Under the pieces are notes generated by a model, which was not told where the DNA came from, did no database searches, and worked only from the letters and a program-made list of their open reading frames with translations. A stretch of DNA of 64,000 nucleotides from assembly GCA_012033255.1 (NCBI GenBank), contig JAAUSF010000005.1, positions 48,289 to 112,288 of the forward strand, read 5' to 3'. Both the position numbers and the translations under genes were made by a program. Below are positions 9,424 to 18,558 of this stretch, in pieces. The stretch comes from Cyanobacteria bacterium RU_5_0. Lineage in GTDB: Bacteria > Cyanobacteriota > Cyanobacteriia > Elainellales > Elainellaceae. Position 1 is the stretch's first letter. Every line of letters begins with the position of its first letter.

Positions 9424-12400
9424 ATGTTTAAAGATATTGAAAAAACGCCAAACTTTTCAGCCCTTGAGCAAACGGTCATTGACTTTTGGAAAACGCGACA
9501 CATCTTCCAAAAATCGATCGACAAGGATGCGCCTCAAGGAAATTTCGTGTTTTACGAAGGTCCACCTACGGCAAATGGGAAGCCAGGCGTTCACCATGTT
9601 ATCTCTCGTGCTTACAAAGACTTGTTTCTGCGCTACAAAACAATGCAAGGCTATCGCGTGGAGCGCAAGGCTGGATGGGATACGCATGGTCTGCCCGTTG
9701 AGCTAGAAGTCGAGAAGCGATTAGGCTTTACCCAAAAAGCTGATATTGAAGCATTTGGAATTGCGAAATTCAACGAACTCTGCAAACGATCGGTGTTTGA
9801 ACGCATCCAGGACTGGAAGGCGATGACGGAACGAATCGGCTATTGGCTGGATCTGGAAAACGCCTACATCACTTACGAGAATCAATACATAGAGTCGTGT
9901 TGGTGGCTGATGAAGTCGCTCTGGGAGCGCAATCTGTTGTTTGAAGACTATCGATCGACCTGGCACTGTCCGCGTAATAACACCAGCCTTTCGGATCATG
10001 AAGTGGCACAGGGGTATCGGGATGCTGAAGATCCTTCGATCTACCCTAAATTTCCAGTCCACGTGGCTCAACTAGGAGAACGGGGCTTGTTAGCGAATGA
10101 ATTGCAGCCGGTTTATCTGCTGGTGTGGACAACAACTCCCTGGACGCTTCCAGCGAATGTGGCGATCGCCATCAAATCAGATGCAACGTATGGTCTGTTT
10201 GAAGCTCCTGCGAGACACGGAGAGCAAAATCAAAACGATCTCTACATCTTGGCGAGTGATTTGGCGGAGAATGTCTTTGGTAAGGGCAATTATCGGACGC
10301 TGAAGACGTTTACAGGGGAAGCGATCGTTGGGCTTCGTTATGACCCTATTCTGCAAGGACAGGTGCCAGAGGGAGAAGACCTGACACAAGGCTTTCGGGT
10401 GTTAGGTGATGACCAGGTGATGATCGATGAAGGCACGGGTGTCTTGCACATTGCTCCTGCCTATGGCGATCTAGAATTAGGGCGAAAGTATCATTTGCCG
10501 ATGTTGTTCTCAGTGAATCTGCTTGGGCAGGTTTATCCAGATGTGAAATTGCTAAATGCACCAGAAGGTGAAGGAGCCTACACTGGGAAGTTTTTCAAGG
10601 ATGCCGATCGCTTTATCATCCAAGATTTGCTGCAACACAATCTCCTATACCGTGCTACCACTCTCACACACCCCTATCCCTTTAACTATCGGGACAATAC
10701 ACCCCTAATTAACTACGCTAAGAAGAGTTGGTACATTCGCACAACCGCCGTTAAAGATCAATTGCTCGAAAATAACTACAAAATCAATTGGCATCCGGAA
10801 TATATCCGTGACGGACGATTTGGAGATTGGTTACGGAATAACATTGACTGGGCATTGTCACGTGAACGCTACTGGGGTGCGCCGCTACCGATTTGGGTCA
10901 GTGAAGATGAAAGTGAACATATCTGTGTAGGGAGTGTTCAAGAGCTTGAGGAATTAACTGGACGTAATTTATCCACGTTAGATTTACATCGTCCTTACAT
11001 TGATGAAATCATTTTTGAACGAAACGGTAAATCGTTCAAGCGCGTTCCCTACACGATCGATGTTTGGTTTGAGTCAGGAGCGATGCCCTATGCTCAGTGG
11101 CACTATCCGTTTGAAAACCAAGATACCCTGGTTCGCAGTTTTCCTGCCGACTACATCTGTGAAGCGATCGACCAGACTCGCGGCTGGTTCTATAGCCTCC
11201 ATGCGTTAGCTACTCTGCTGACGGATATGGGCAATGCGGATCAGCCGAGTGGTGCGTTAGCCACGATCGCTCAAAATTCTCCTGCCTTCAAAAATGTGAT
11301 TGTCCTTGGACACATCGTGGATGAGAAAGGCGAAAAAATGTCGAAGTCTAAAGGCAATGCCGTCGATCCCTGGACGGTTTTGGATGCTCAAGGAGCGGAT
11401 GCCTTGCGATGGTATCTTTACAGTGCCAGCCCACCGGAGACGACTAAACGCTTTTCGCAATCACTTGTTGAAGATACTGTCCAAGATTTCCTGATGACCC
11501 TGTGGAACACTTACAGTTTCCTTGTGCTATACGCTAATTTGGATAACCCAGATTTGAAGCAGGATATTCCGGTGAGAGAACGTCCTGAGATCGATCGCTG
11601 GTTAGTCGCCAAAGTTCAGATATTAATTCGAGATGTAACCGAGAAACTAGACACCTATGACCCAACCAATGCCAGTCGCCTGATCCGCAATTTTGTTGTC
11701 AATGATCTTTCCAACTGGTACGTCCGTCGCAATCGTCGTCGCTTCTGGAAGTCTGAAAATGATTGGGATAAACGTGCTGCCTATCAGACACTTTATGAGG
11801 CGATCGTCGTTGTCGCAAAACTGATGGCTCCAATGGCTCCATTTGTCAGCGAACATCTCTATCAAAATTTGGTGGTGAGTCTCTTTCCAGATGCGCCTGA
11901 ATCTGTACATTTAGCCGACTGGGTTCAATGCAAAGAAACCTTCATTGATCCAGTTTTATTATGTGATATGGACACGCTAATTCGTGTGATTGAGTTGGGG
12001 CGGGCAGCGCGATCGACCGCAGGAGTTAAGGTTTCGACAACCGTTAGCGGAAATCTTAGTGCGGGTTCAGACTGAAACCGAAATCATTGGGCTAAAACGC
12101 TTTGAAGACCAACTCAAAGAAGAACTTAACGTCAAGCGGGTCACTTATTTAGACCTGACAACTGACTTTGTAGGCTATGTTGTAAAACCCAATTTGCCAT
12201 TGCTGGGTAAGCGTTTGGGCAAGCAATTGCCGATGCTGAAGCAGATACTTGTAACGATGGATAGCCATGAGATCGTTCGCAACATTCGCAATCGAGAGGA
12301 AACAGCGATCGATTTGGATGGAACATGGGTTCACTTTGAACCAGAAGCCTTTCTGATTGAGGTCAAAAGTCCAGACGGATATGTGGCGATCGAAGAGCAG

Positions 12401-12700
12401 GGCTATCTCGCTGCATTGAACACGCAACTCACGCCTGAATTGATCGAAGAAGGGTTAGTGCGAGACACTATTCGGCTCCTGCAAGAAGCCCGCAAAAAAG
12501 CAGGGTACGCCATTTCCGATCGTATTTATCTTGGCTTGAAAACATCGGGAGTTCTTCTAGAGGCACTCAAGACTCATTTTGCCACGATAAAGAATGAAGT
12601 GTTAGCGGAAGAGATTTGCTTCGAGGAAATAAAGAATGCTGATTACAGTGAATCCGTCAGGATCAATGAAATCGAGATAATATATTGGATGACAAGATGA
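9424..12700 (+). pseudogene. ileS: Isoleucyl-tRNA synthetase, type 2 (IleRS2), frameshifted near the 3' end
   Basis: Charges tRNA-Ile with isoleucine. The first frame (9424-12075, 883 aa) carries the catalytic and editing domains: the HIGH-equivalent GPPTANGKPGVHHV (GVHH at residues 55-58), WDTHGLPVE, and KMSKSKGN starting at residue 638. The second frame (about 12035-12700) carries the anticodon-binding and C-terminal domains (RQPLAEILVRV, then LTPELIEEGLVRD). Removing one T from the run at 12032-12034 restores a single frame of about 1091 residues, the normal IleRS2 length. It resembles the long eukaryote-like clade rather than the usual roughly 960-aa cyanobacterial enzyme, so it may be a second, acquired copy. 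SD GGAAGGGAG lies at 9405-9413. The frameshift could be a real inactivating mutation or a sequence error. Confidence 0.9.
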
Positions 12701-13003
12701 ACACCTTAAAACTTCCAAAACCCTTGATTTTCGCAGGCTTGAGCTAATTTTGTTTAAACGCACCCTGGAGAACTCGAATCTCCGACATCAGGTTCTGGAG
12801 ACCTGCAACGGCTATGGCACCACATGTGCAAGCCTTTCATCCACTGGTTAGCCTGCATAAGGTTGTTGATAAGGAAGTAATTGAGAAGGTGTTGTAAGAC
12901 TATGATTACCAGATAACGTAAGGTTATTAGACCGTAAATGAGTAGTGTATAAATTTGCTTAGCGAAAAATGGTCTTAGGTTTAGTACTGCCAAGACATTT
13001 GTT
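12701..13003. other. Junction between ileS and the first cassette
   Basis: Holds the tRNA-Trp 3' half (12759-12805) and a GTTAGCC word at 12847-12853. That word is identical to the R' box of the attC at 14088-14172 and could be the left boundary of the first cassette. A full attC partner (L'' arm) upstream was not found. A TATAAA-like -10 lies near 12955, but no matching -35 was found. Confidence 0.5.
12759..12805 (-). tRNA. tRNA-Trp(CCA) 3' half, truncated
   Basis: On the minus strand there is an anticodon arm CAGGT-CTCCAGA-ACCTG with anticodon CCA, a five-base variable region, a T arm GGAGA-TTCGAGT-TCTCC and a 3' acceptor strand AGGGTGC followed by G. The D arm and 5' acceptor strand are missing: the sequence beyond 12806 gives neither GCACCCT nor a D stem. 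It is therefore a 3' fragment, the shape left by site-specific integration at a tRNA gene. Not expected to be functional. Confidence 0.7.
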
Positions 13004-13981
13004 ATGAAAAGTTTAATTGATACTGAAAAAATTAAGGCTTTTATTGAGGATAAATATCCGTCCTCTAGTAATGAAGTCCTTAAAAACTTTGTCTATCAAC
13101 TGTGGGAGACCTTTCAGAAGTATGACCTTCAAGATAGTGCCTTTGTTACAGAATTTACTAGTGGTAGCTGTGAGCGATTATTACAACGCTACACAGAAAT
13201 GCTTTTTGCATGGTATTTTGTCCGACTAGGTTTCTCGCCCACATCGAAGGATAAGGGACCGGATTTGTGTATTGAGCATAATGGTATAAGAATTTGGATT
13301 GAAATTATTACACCTCAACTCTTACCCCCTTCAGGAGATGGAACTGAAGCCCAAAAAGCTGCAAAGGAGATCGAGGGCTATCTTGCCCCACCCCCAACCG
13401 ATCCGAAAAAAATACGTACTATAAGTATTCCAACAGAACAAATTTTATTGCGTTGGACGGCAGCATTAAAAGAAAAACGAGAGAAGCTCACTGGTAGAAA
13501 AACTAAGAAAAATAATCAACCTGGTTATATAGAAGAGGGCATCGTCAAACCAGAAGATGTCTACGTAATTGCAATTAATTCAATATTACTTGGTCGTTGT
13601 GGTTTTATCGGAATTTCACAACGCCCTAACCCCCTTGAGGCAACTTTTGCAGTTGGTCCTATCCAGGTCACTATAAATCGTGAAACATCTGAAGCCGTTG
13701 ATTCAGGACCATCCTACCGACCATATGTCCTTAATCATAACCAGTCCCATGTACCAGCAGACAGTTTCTTAAATCCTGATTACAAAGAAGTTAGCGCCTT
13801 GATAGCAACGCATGTGGGTTTAGAAGCTGCAATTCAATCTTGTCCTCCATCGCCTCGTGTACTCGTTCACAATCCCTATGCAGTTAACCCTCTTCCCAAA
13901 CATATTTTTAAAACAGAAGAAGAATATGTCGCTGAAGGTAAAGGAGAATTTTGGGAAATTAGGAATATAGTTGGCAATTGA
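13004..13981 (+). CDS. Cassette-borne protein with possible diverged PD-(D/E)XK nuclease fold
   Basis: 325 residues, no family recognised with certainty. An N-terminal helical region ends in RLLQRYTEMLFAWYFVRLGF, then GPDLCI and, after a short loop, IWIEIITP. This is the spacing of a restriction-endonuclease-like core (D at the first strand, E-x-x in the second), but with isoleucine where lysine is expected. A long Lys-rich loop and a C-terminal domain follow. It is codirectional with the R-M genes and followed 107 nt downstream by an attC, so it reads as the gene of a single cassette. Base composition is visibly A/T-richer than the flanks. A defence function is an inference from context. Confidence 0.7.
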   Translation: MKSLIDTEKIKAFIEDKYPSSSNEVLKNFVYQLWETFQKYDLQDSAFVTEFTSGSCERLLQRYTEMLFAWYFVRLGFSPTSKDKGPDLCIEHNGIRIWIEIITPQLLPPSGDGTEAQKAAKEIEGYLAPPPTDPKKIRTISIPTEQILLRWTAALKEKREKLTGRKTKKNNQPGYIEEGIVKPEDVYVIAINSILLGRCGFIGISQRPNPLEATFAVGPIQVTINRETSEAVDSGPSYRPYVLNHNQSHVPADSFLNPDYKEVSALIATHVGLEAAIQSCPPSPRVLVHNPYAVNPLPKHIFKTEEEYVAEGKGEFWEIRNIVGN

Positions 13982-14087
13982 GTGCAATTTATTGCTTGTA
14001 TGATGCGTATTGCAAAAGGGGAATGCTATCGCCCCAATTGCAAGAAGAGTGAGCGAAACATTTAGAAGTTGATCACGCAGAGGCGCA

Positions 14088-14172
14088 GGCTAACAACTGC
14101 GTGCATCGGACTGACCAACATGCTTTCTGCTTCGTTCAAGTTCTTTACAGCCGGTGACGCTAGCCGTTAGCC
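14088..14172 (+). mobile_element. Integron attC recombination site 1
   Basis: An 85-bp imperfect palindrome with attC architecture. R'' GGCTAAC (14088-14094) pairs perfectly with R' GTTAGCC (14166-14172). L'' GCGTGCATCGG (14099-14109) pairs with L' CCGGTGACGC (14151-14160), leaving G14103 extrahelical. A second unpaired base, A14110, precedes a CTG/CAG continuation (14111-14113 with 14148-14150). The spacers are AACT and TAGCC. It lies downstream of the 13004-13981 gene in the cassette orientation, and the expected cut lies between G and TT of R'. Confidence 0.85.
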
Positions 14173-14279
14173 TGCTTCGGTTATGGGTCAGGGCAGTAGT
14201 TTCAATATTATTGGCAAGCTGCACAGCACCAAATTTACGCTATACTTTGCTAGCTCAAGCATAAAATGTAAGACTTGCC

Positions 14280-15071
14280 GTGACCGATGAGAACCTTTAC
14301 CTCAAGAGATTTCTAGATCCCATAAAGGTATGCAGACGATACAAGCCTAAATTCGGTCTAGGCAATAGACAGGAAGGGCTAGATCTGGCGCGGTTCTTGT
14401 CAATCTATGGAGCAGACCCATTCTATTCATGGATTGGTCTTGACTCAGGCTTGATGTATGCTGCTCACAAAGCCGCAGGGGGCATGACCTCAGTTTACAG
14501 ACAGATTGGGAAAGGTTGTGAAAACTTATTCAGACAGATAATAATTGACCAAGCGCAATACGAAGATCCAAGATACGCCCTATGGTCTTACATTGCAAAG
14601 ACCAAAAACGACAAGAATAAAACTTTGTCGTTGGATGCATGGCTAGAACTGAATGAAATTCGGAATGCTGACGTTAGAGCTAGAGTCATTCAGTGGATAG
14701 CAGACTACAGTAGCTCTCTCAGTGTGCCTGCACCCCTAAATGGAGCCGTGTTTGAAATCCGGCAGGGATATAAAAGCAAAGATAGCAAGAGACAGAATGC
14801 TGATATAGATAATATTGCCGTTGCCTGGGCAAATGGTTATCTGCCAGTCTTTGCGATTTTTTCATCCCAGATTGATTCAGACTTGGTGCTGCGTTATCGG
14901 AATAGTCGTGGAGGAATAATCATTGGCACAACGTCAGGTAGTAGTCAAATTTCGCTATTTGTTTTCTCCAAGGAAGTTTTGGGCTATGACTTAGCAGATT
15001 TTTTCCATCGGAACTCTGAAGTCATCAAAAGCGAAGTTTACAGCACTTTAGAAATTTTACTTAGGGCAGAG
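14280..15071 (+). CDS. Probable type II restriction endonuclease
   Basis: 264 residues from GTG at 14280. No named family can be assigned. Its place directly before, and overlapping, a DNA methyltransferase points to the nuclease of a type II R-M pair. A conserved-looking core reads GAVFEIRQGYKSKDSKRQNAD: an acidic residue followed by a cluster of basic residues (Glu near 163, Lys 169-175), followed by a hydrophobic strand and IDSDLVLRYR. A -10-like TATACT lies at 14241-14246. The stop TGA (15072-15074) shares its A with the methyltransferase ATG, so translation is probably coupled. A/T-rich like the rest of the cassette. Confidence 0.7.
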
Positions 15072-15073
15072 TG

Positions 15074-16300
15074 ATGAAATCTACTGTCCAACAACGATCT
15101 GAATATACTTTCAAAGCTAATCGCAGTCTTGGGCGACATGGATGGCTTCGACTTACGCCAGCGTATGGAGTCAAACTTGTTGAAAACCTTTTGTCTTCGG
15201 TGGATACGGGAGCGATTATTCTTGACCCTTTTTCTGGGACGGCTACGACAGGTCTTGTTGCTGCTGAACGAGGGAACCAAGCATTTGCATTTGATATCAA
15301 TCCATTTCTTATTTGGCTTGGAAATGCTAAATATCGGAATTATGCCGAAGATTGCTTGCTAGATATTCGTGAAAAAGTTTGGCAGGCTTTGAAGGAGTAT
15401 AAAAGTCAAGTAGACCAAGATAACTGGATACCACAAATATTTAACATTGAACGATGGTGGTCTAGTTATACACTCAAAGTTCTTGCATCCCTGCGAACTG
15501 CTCTAGTAAGACAATTTGGAGAACCTGAAGAGAATGATGAATACAGTATTGTTTGGATCGCATTCTGTCGCTTGATAATTGAAACTTCATCGGCAGCTTT
15601 TAATCATGTTTCCATGTCATTTAGTGATACAGTAACTCATCATAAGATTGAATGTATAGAAGAGCTTTTTTTAAGCATTCTTGAATTTATACTTAAAGCT
15701 GCTGAGAAAAATATTCTTGGTAGTGCCAAAGTACTGAAAGTAGATGCTAGAAATATAAACAATCTAGGTAATTTTAAGGTAAATAAGGTGATAACTTCGC
15801 CTCCTTATCCAAATCGAATTAGCTATATTCGCGAACTTCGTCCGTACATGTACTGGACAAAATTTATAGATGAGGCAAAAGAGGCAGGTGAACTGGATTG
15901 GCTGGCGATTGGTGGAACTTGGGGAATTGCAACTAGTCGTCTTAACTCTTGGACAATAGAAGAAGAAGCTCTACCACAAACAATCTTCTCAACCGTGGAA
16001 AAAATAAAGGTGTCTGAGGGAAAAAATTCGCACCTTTTGGCAATTTACGTTTTGAAGTACTTTCATGATATGCACTTACATTTGAATTCAATTAGCTCTA
16101 TTTTGGAAAATGGGGCTGAACTTCACTATGTTGTCGGTAACTCGACCTTCTTCGGTAATATGGTTGATACAGCAGCTTTGCTTTCTGATTCTATGAGAGT
16201 TCTTGGCTACTCAAAGATTCATTCTGAGATCGTTAGAAAACGAAATTGTAATAAAGCTTTGTATGAGTACTGCGTTTCCGCGAGTTGGTCAGCAGGCTAA
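15074..16300 (+). CDS. DNA methyltransferase of the R-M cassette
   Basis: About 408 residues; modifies the cognate DNA site using SAM. Motif I, LDPFSGTATTGL, lies near residue 51-61, with the following acidic FDINPF strand. Catalytic motif IV, TSPPY, lies near 241-245. TSPPY is typical of N4-cytosine methyltransferases, although N6-adenine is not excluded. Motif I precedes motif IV, the gamma-like order. The start is ATG at 15074, overlapping the nuclease stop; GTG at 15071 is also open. The stop TAA lies inside the R'' box (GGCTAAC) of the attC that follows, a compact arrangement usual for integron cassettes. Confidence 0.9.
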   Translation: MKSTVQQRSEYTFKANRSLGRHGWLRLTPAYGVKLVENLLSSVDTGAIILDPFSGTATTGLVAAERGNQAFAFDINPFLIWLGNAKYRNYAEDCLLDIREKVWQALKEYKSQVDQDNWIPQIFNIERWWSSYTLKVLASLRTALVRQFGEPEENDEYSIVWIAFCRLIIETSSAAFNHVSMSFSDTVTHHKIECIEELFLSILEFILKAAEKNILGSAKVLKVDARNINNLGNFKVNKVITSPPYPNRISYIRELRPYMYWTKFIDEAKEAGELDWLAIGGTWGIATSRLNSWTIEEEALPQTIFSTVEKIKVSEGKNSHLLAIYVLKYFHDMHLHLNSISSILENGAELHYVVGNSTFFGNMVDTAALLSDSMRVLGYSKIHSEIVRKRNCNKALYEYCVSASWSAG

Positions 16301-16384
16301 CAACCCGGTTGGAGCGGACTGAAGGGAGATCTTGGTGGTGATACAAAGGTTGCTTGCAGCCGCTCAACTGGATCGATGAAAGGC
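16295..16384 (+). mobile_element. Integron attC recombination site 2 (decayed R' box)
   Basis: R'' GGCTAAC is at 16295-16301. L'' CCGGTTGGAGCGG (16305-16317) pairs with L' CCGCTCAACTGG (16360-16371) over 12 bp, leaving one extrahelical G. A318 (16318) is unpaired before CTG/CAG pairs (16319-16321 with 16357-16359), exactly as in attC 1. The expected R' box GTTRRRY after L' is not recognisable (ATCGATGAAAGGC), so the outer end is probably eroded or rearranged. Confidence 0.75.
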
Positions 16385-16406
16385 AACACACAGGGTATGC
16401 GATCGC

Positions 16407-18215
16407 CTAATTGGGAGTAATCTTCAATTCATATAAATTCCAGAAAGCGCCACCCAAAGAGGTGAATTTTACATTCTCAATGCGATCGCGAACGGCTTCC
16501 AATGACAGAGGATTAACTAGATGAACAAATGGTAATTGCTCTTGGACAAGCTGTTGAAATTCCCAGTAGATCGCTTGACGTTTTTCTTTGTCGAGTTCTT
16601 TCACACCTTCAGTAAAGAGACGATCGATTTCCCGTTCCCAATCTGTGACTTCCCATCCGGTGATAGGGGGTTCTCCGGGCAAAGGTCCTTGATTAAACTG
16701 ATGAAGCGATCCTTGACTTGCCCAAATGTTATAACCACTCTGAGGATCAATGCCACCACCACCAAACCCACCTACATACGCTTCCCACCGACGTTGCATG
16801 AGCTTCTGAATGACTGTATTGAAACTGATGATCTGCAAATCAACTTTCATGCCGATCGCCTCTAGATCTTGCTGAATCTGAGTGGCAACTCGAACCCGCG
16901 AAAGTTCTTCAGATTTGACTAACATCACAAAGCGCACCCGATTATTATCCGAATCGAAAAGTTGCCCAAAGTCATTGTATTTGAAGCCTGCTTGTTGCAG
17001 TAATTGCTTCGCTTTTTCCGGATTATGATCATAAACTTTGAGTCCGGCTTCAGGGGGCATATAAAAAGGGTTTTGGCTGTCGAGGGGAGAGTTTTGCAAT
17101 TCACCTAAACCCTGAAAGATCGTATCTTTCATCCGTTCCCGATCGATCGCATAAGCAACCGCTTGCCGGAACTCAACTGTATTAAACCAACGAGATTTGA
17201 TCGGGTCAACAAACGGCTGACCATTTGCATCTTTAGCTTTGTTGAGATTGAAACCAACAAACCGAGAACCTGATTCAGGTCCGCCGTTGTAAATGCTATA
17301 CTGACCCCGTTCTTCTTCAGTTTTGAGTAACTGAAACTGCTCTGGTTTCACACTAATCTCATCCAAATCACCCGATCGAAAACTTAGCAACTGGCTATCA
17401 TCTGAGCCAATAATTTGCACAACAATTCGTTCGATGTAAGGTTGCTGATTTCCCTGAGCATCTTTACGCCAATAATTAGGATTGCGAAGGAACACCAGCC
17501 GTTGACCGGGCGTATAACTTTCGATCGTATAAAGTCCGCTGACAATAATATCTTTGGGATTGGTATCGGTGCCCCATTTGGAGAGAAACAAGAGATCGCC
17601 ATTGGCATCTGTTTGTTCGATCGATTCCTGCAAAATGTGAGCAGGCAGAATCGCAATCCCGCCACTGTAAACCAAGAACGGAGCAAACGGTTCTGGCACT
17701 GTAAACTCAACGCGGCGATCGTCCACTTTCCGCACGGAAGGAAACTGCCCCGTATCCCCAATTCGCAGAATATCCCGAACGCCTGTCGGAATCTTCTCAT
17801 TAAGATAGACATCTCGGAACGAAAAAACCACATCATCGGCGGTCAGCGGCTCCCCATCCGACCACTTCAACCCCTCTCGCAGCGTAAAGACAATCCGCTT
17901 GCTATCCGGTGAAATCTCCCAAGACTTTGCCAACCTTGGCTCTAATTCTGCGGTTTCACCATTAATCGATAGCATTCCGCTTTGCGTCAAACCAAACACA
18001 ATATTGCTGAACAGCGAATCATTCAACGGCGAATTAAACGTAGACGGATCATTTGGACTCGCCAATACAATTTGCGGCACCTGCGCGGCGGAAGTCTTGA
18101 GCTGATTTCGACTACAGCCCCCCAGTCCGATCGTTACCAGCAATGACAAAAGGAGCAGGAGCGATCGGCGAATTACTGTGATTAGAGGAATTTTGGAGAA
18201 GATAGCAGCAGTCAT
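16407..18215 (-). CDS. Peptide ABC transporter substrate-binding lipoprotein (SBP family 5), paralog 1
   Basis: 602 residues. Signal peptide with a long hydrophobic core and lipobox IGLGGC (Cys34). The mature part is a type II periplasmic binding protein of SBP_bac_5: LAPSNDPSTFN-like start, the conserved EGLKWSDGEPLTADDVVFS segment, and a C-terminal lobe with YAIDRERM. It captures oligopeptides (or nickel or other cargo of this family) for an ABC importer. It is paralogous over its whole length to the gene at 18436-20358, so the pair arose by tandem duplication. SD-like GAAGAGAG precedes the start. It ends 22 nt from the cassette attC 2. Confidence 0.93.
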   Translation of the reverse strand: MTAAIFSKIPLITVIRRSLLLLLSLLVTIGLGGCSRNQLKTSAAQVPQIVLASPNDPSTFNSPLNDSLFSNIVFGLTQSGMLSINGETAELEPRLAKSWEISPDSKRIVFTLREGLKWSDGEPLTADDVVFSFRDVYLNEKIPTGVRDILRIGDTGQFPSVRKVDDRRVEFTVPEPFAPFLVYSGGIAILPAHILQESIEQTDANGDLLFLSKWGTDTNPKDIIVSGLYTIESYTPGQRLVFLRNPNYWRKDAQGNQQPYIERIVVQIIGSDDSQLLSFRSGDLDEISVKPEQFQLLKTEEERGQYSIYNGGPESGSRFVGFNLNKAKDANGQPFVDPIKSRWFNTVEFRQAVAYAIDRERMKDTIFQGLGELQNSPLDSQNPFYMPPEAGLKVYDHNPEKAKQLLQQAGFKYNDFGQLFDSDNNRVRFVMLVKSEELSRVRVATQIQQDLEAIGMKVDLQIISFNTVIQKLMQRRWEAYVGGFGGGGIDPQSGYNIWASQGSLHQFNQGPLPGEPPITGWEVTDWEREIDRLFTEGVKELDKEKRQAIYWEFQQLVQEQLPFVHLVNPLSLEAVRDRIENVKFTSLGGAFWNLYELKITPN

Positions 18216-18316
18216 GAAACTCTCTTCAGTTGACTCTTTGAATCATAGCGGAGAGGAGGGGAGGGGGGGAGGGGTAGAAGAGATGTAGAAGAGATGTAGA
18301 AGAGATAAAGAAGACT

Positions 18317-18558
18317 ACCTGTAAATTTTGCGTTGGTTTTGCAATCGGTCGGGGCAGACCCACGTAGTCTGCCCTCTAATCCAGGGCGATCACTGCCAGG
18401 ATTGCCCCAACCGCCATCTATTAACAGTCTGCCCTCTAATCCAGGGCAACCACATAGGGATTGCCCCAACCGCCATCTATCAACAGTCTGCCCTCTAATC
18501 CAGGGCGATCACGCCAGGATTGCCCCAACCGCCATCTATCAACAGAAAATTTACAGGT
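18317..18558. repeat. Element with perfect 13-bp inverted ends and three internal 60-bp tandem repeats
   Basis: ACCTGTAAATTTT (18317-18329) and AAAATTTACAGGT (18546-18558) are perfect inverted repeats. Between them lie three tandem copies of a 59-60 bp unit starting at 18368, 18428 and 18487: tctgccctctaatccagggc, then a short variable word, then ggattgccccaaccgccatct. The units are nearly identical. The element separates the two SBP genes and forms the 3' end of the 18436-20358 frame. Next to it, at 18281-18312, is a short agaagagatgt tandem run. Confidence 0.85.

Noticed and set aside
9371..9706. Leader or alternative frame starting at TTG 9371
   Set aside because: It overlaps the start of ileS in another frame and has no family features; GGAGG at 9358-9362 may belong to the T-box sequestering helix.
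12030..12075. Programmed frameshift in ileS
   Set aside because: No slippery heptamer of a known programmed type, stimulatory SD or pseudoknot was seen at the site; a simple insertion of T explains it.
12806..12853. A complete tRNA-Trp or a complete fourth attC
   Set aside because: No D arm or 5' acceptor strand is present, and no L'' arm pairs with the sequence before GTTAGCC.
18365..18545. Possible CRISPR array (three regularly spaced repeats)
   Set aside because: The whole 60-bp unit repeats, including the would-be spacers, which are nearly identical; there are no cas genes and only three units. It is a tandem repeat inside an inverted-end element.
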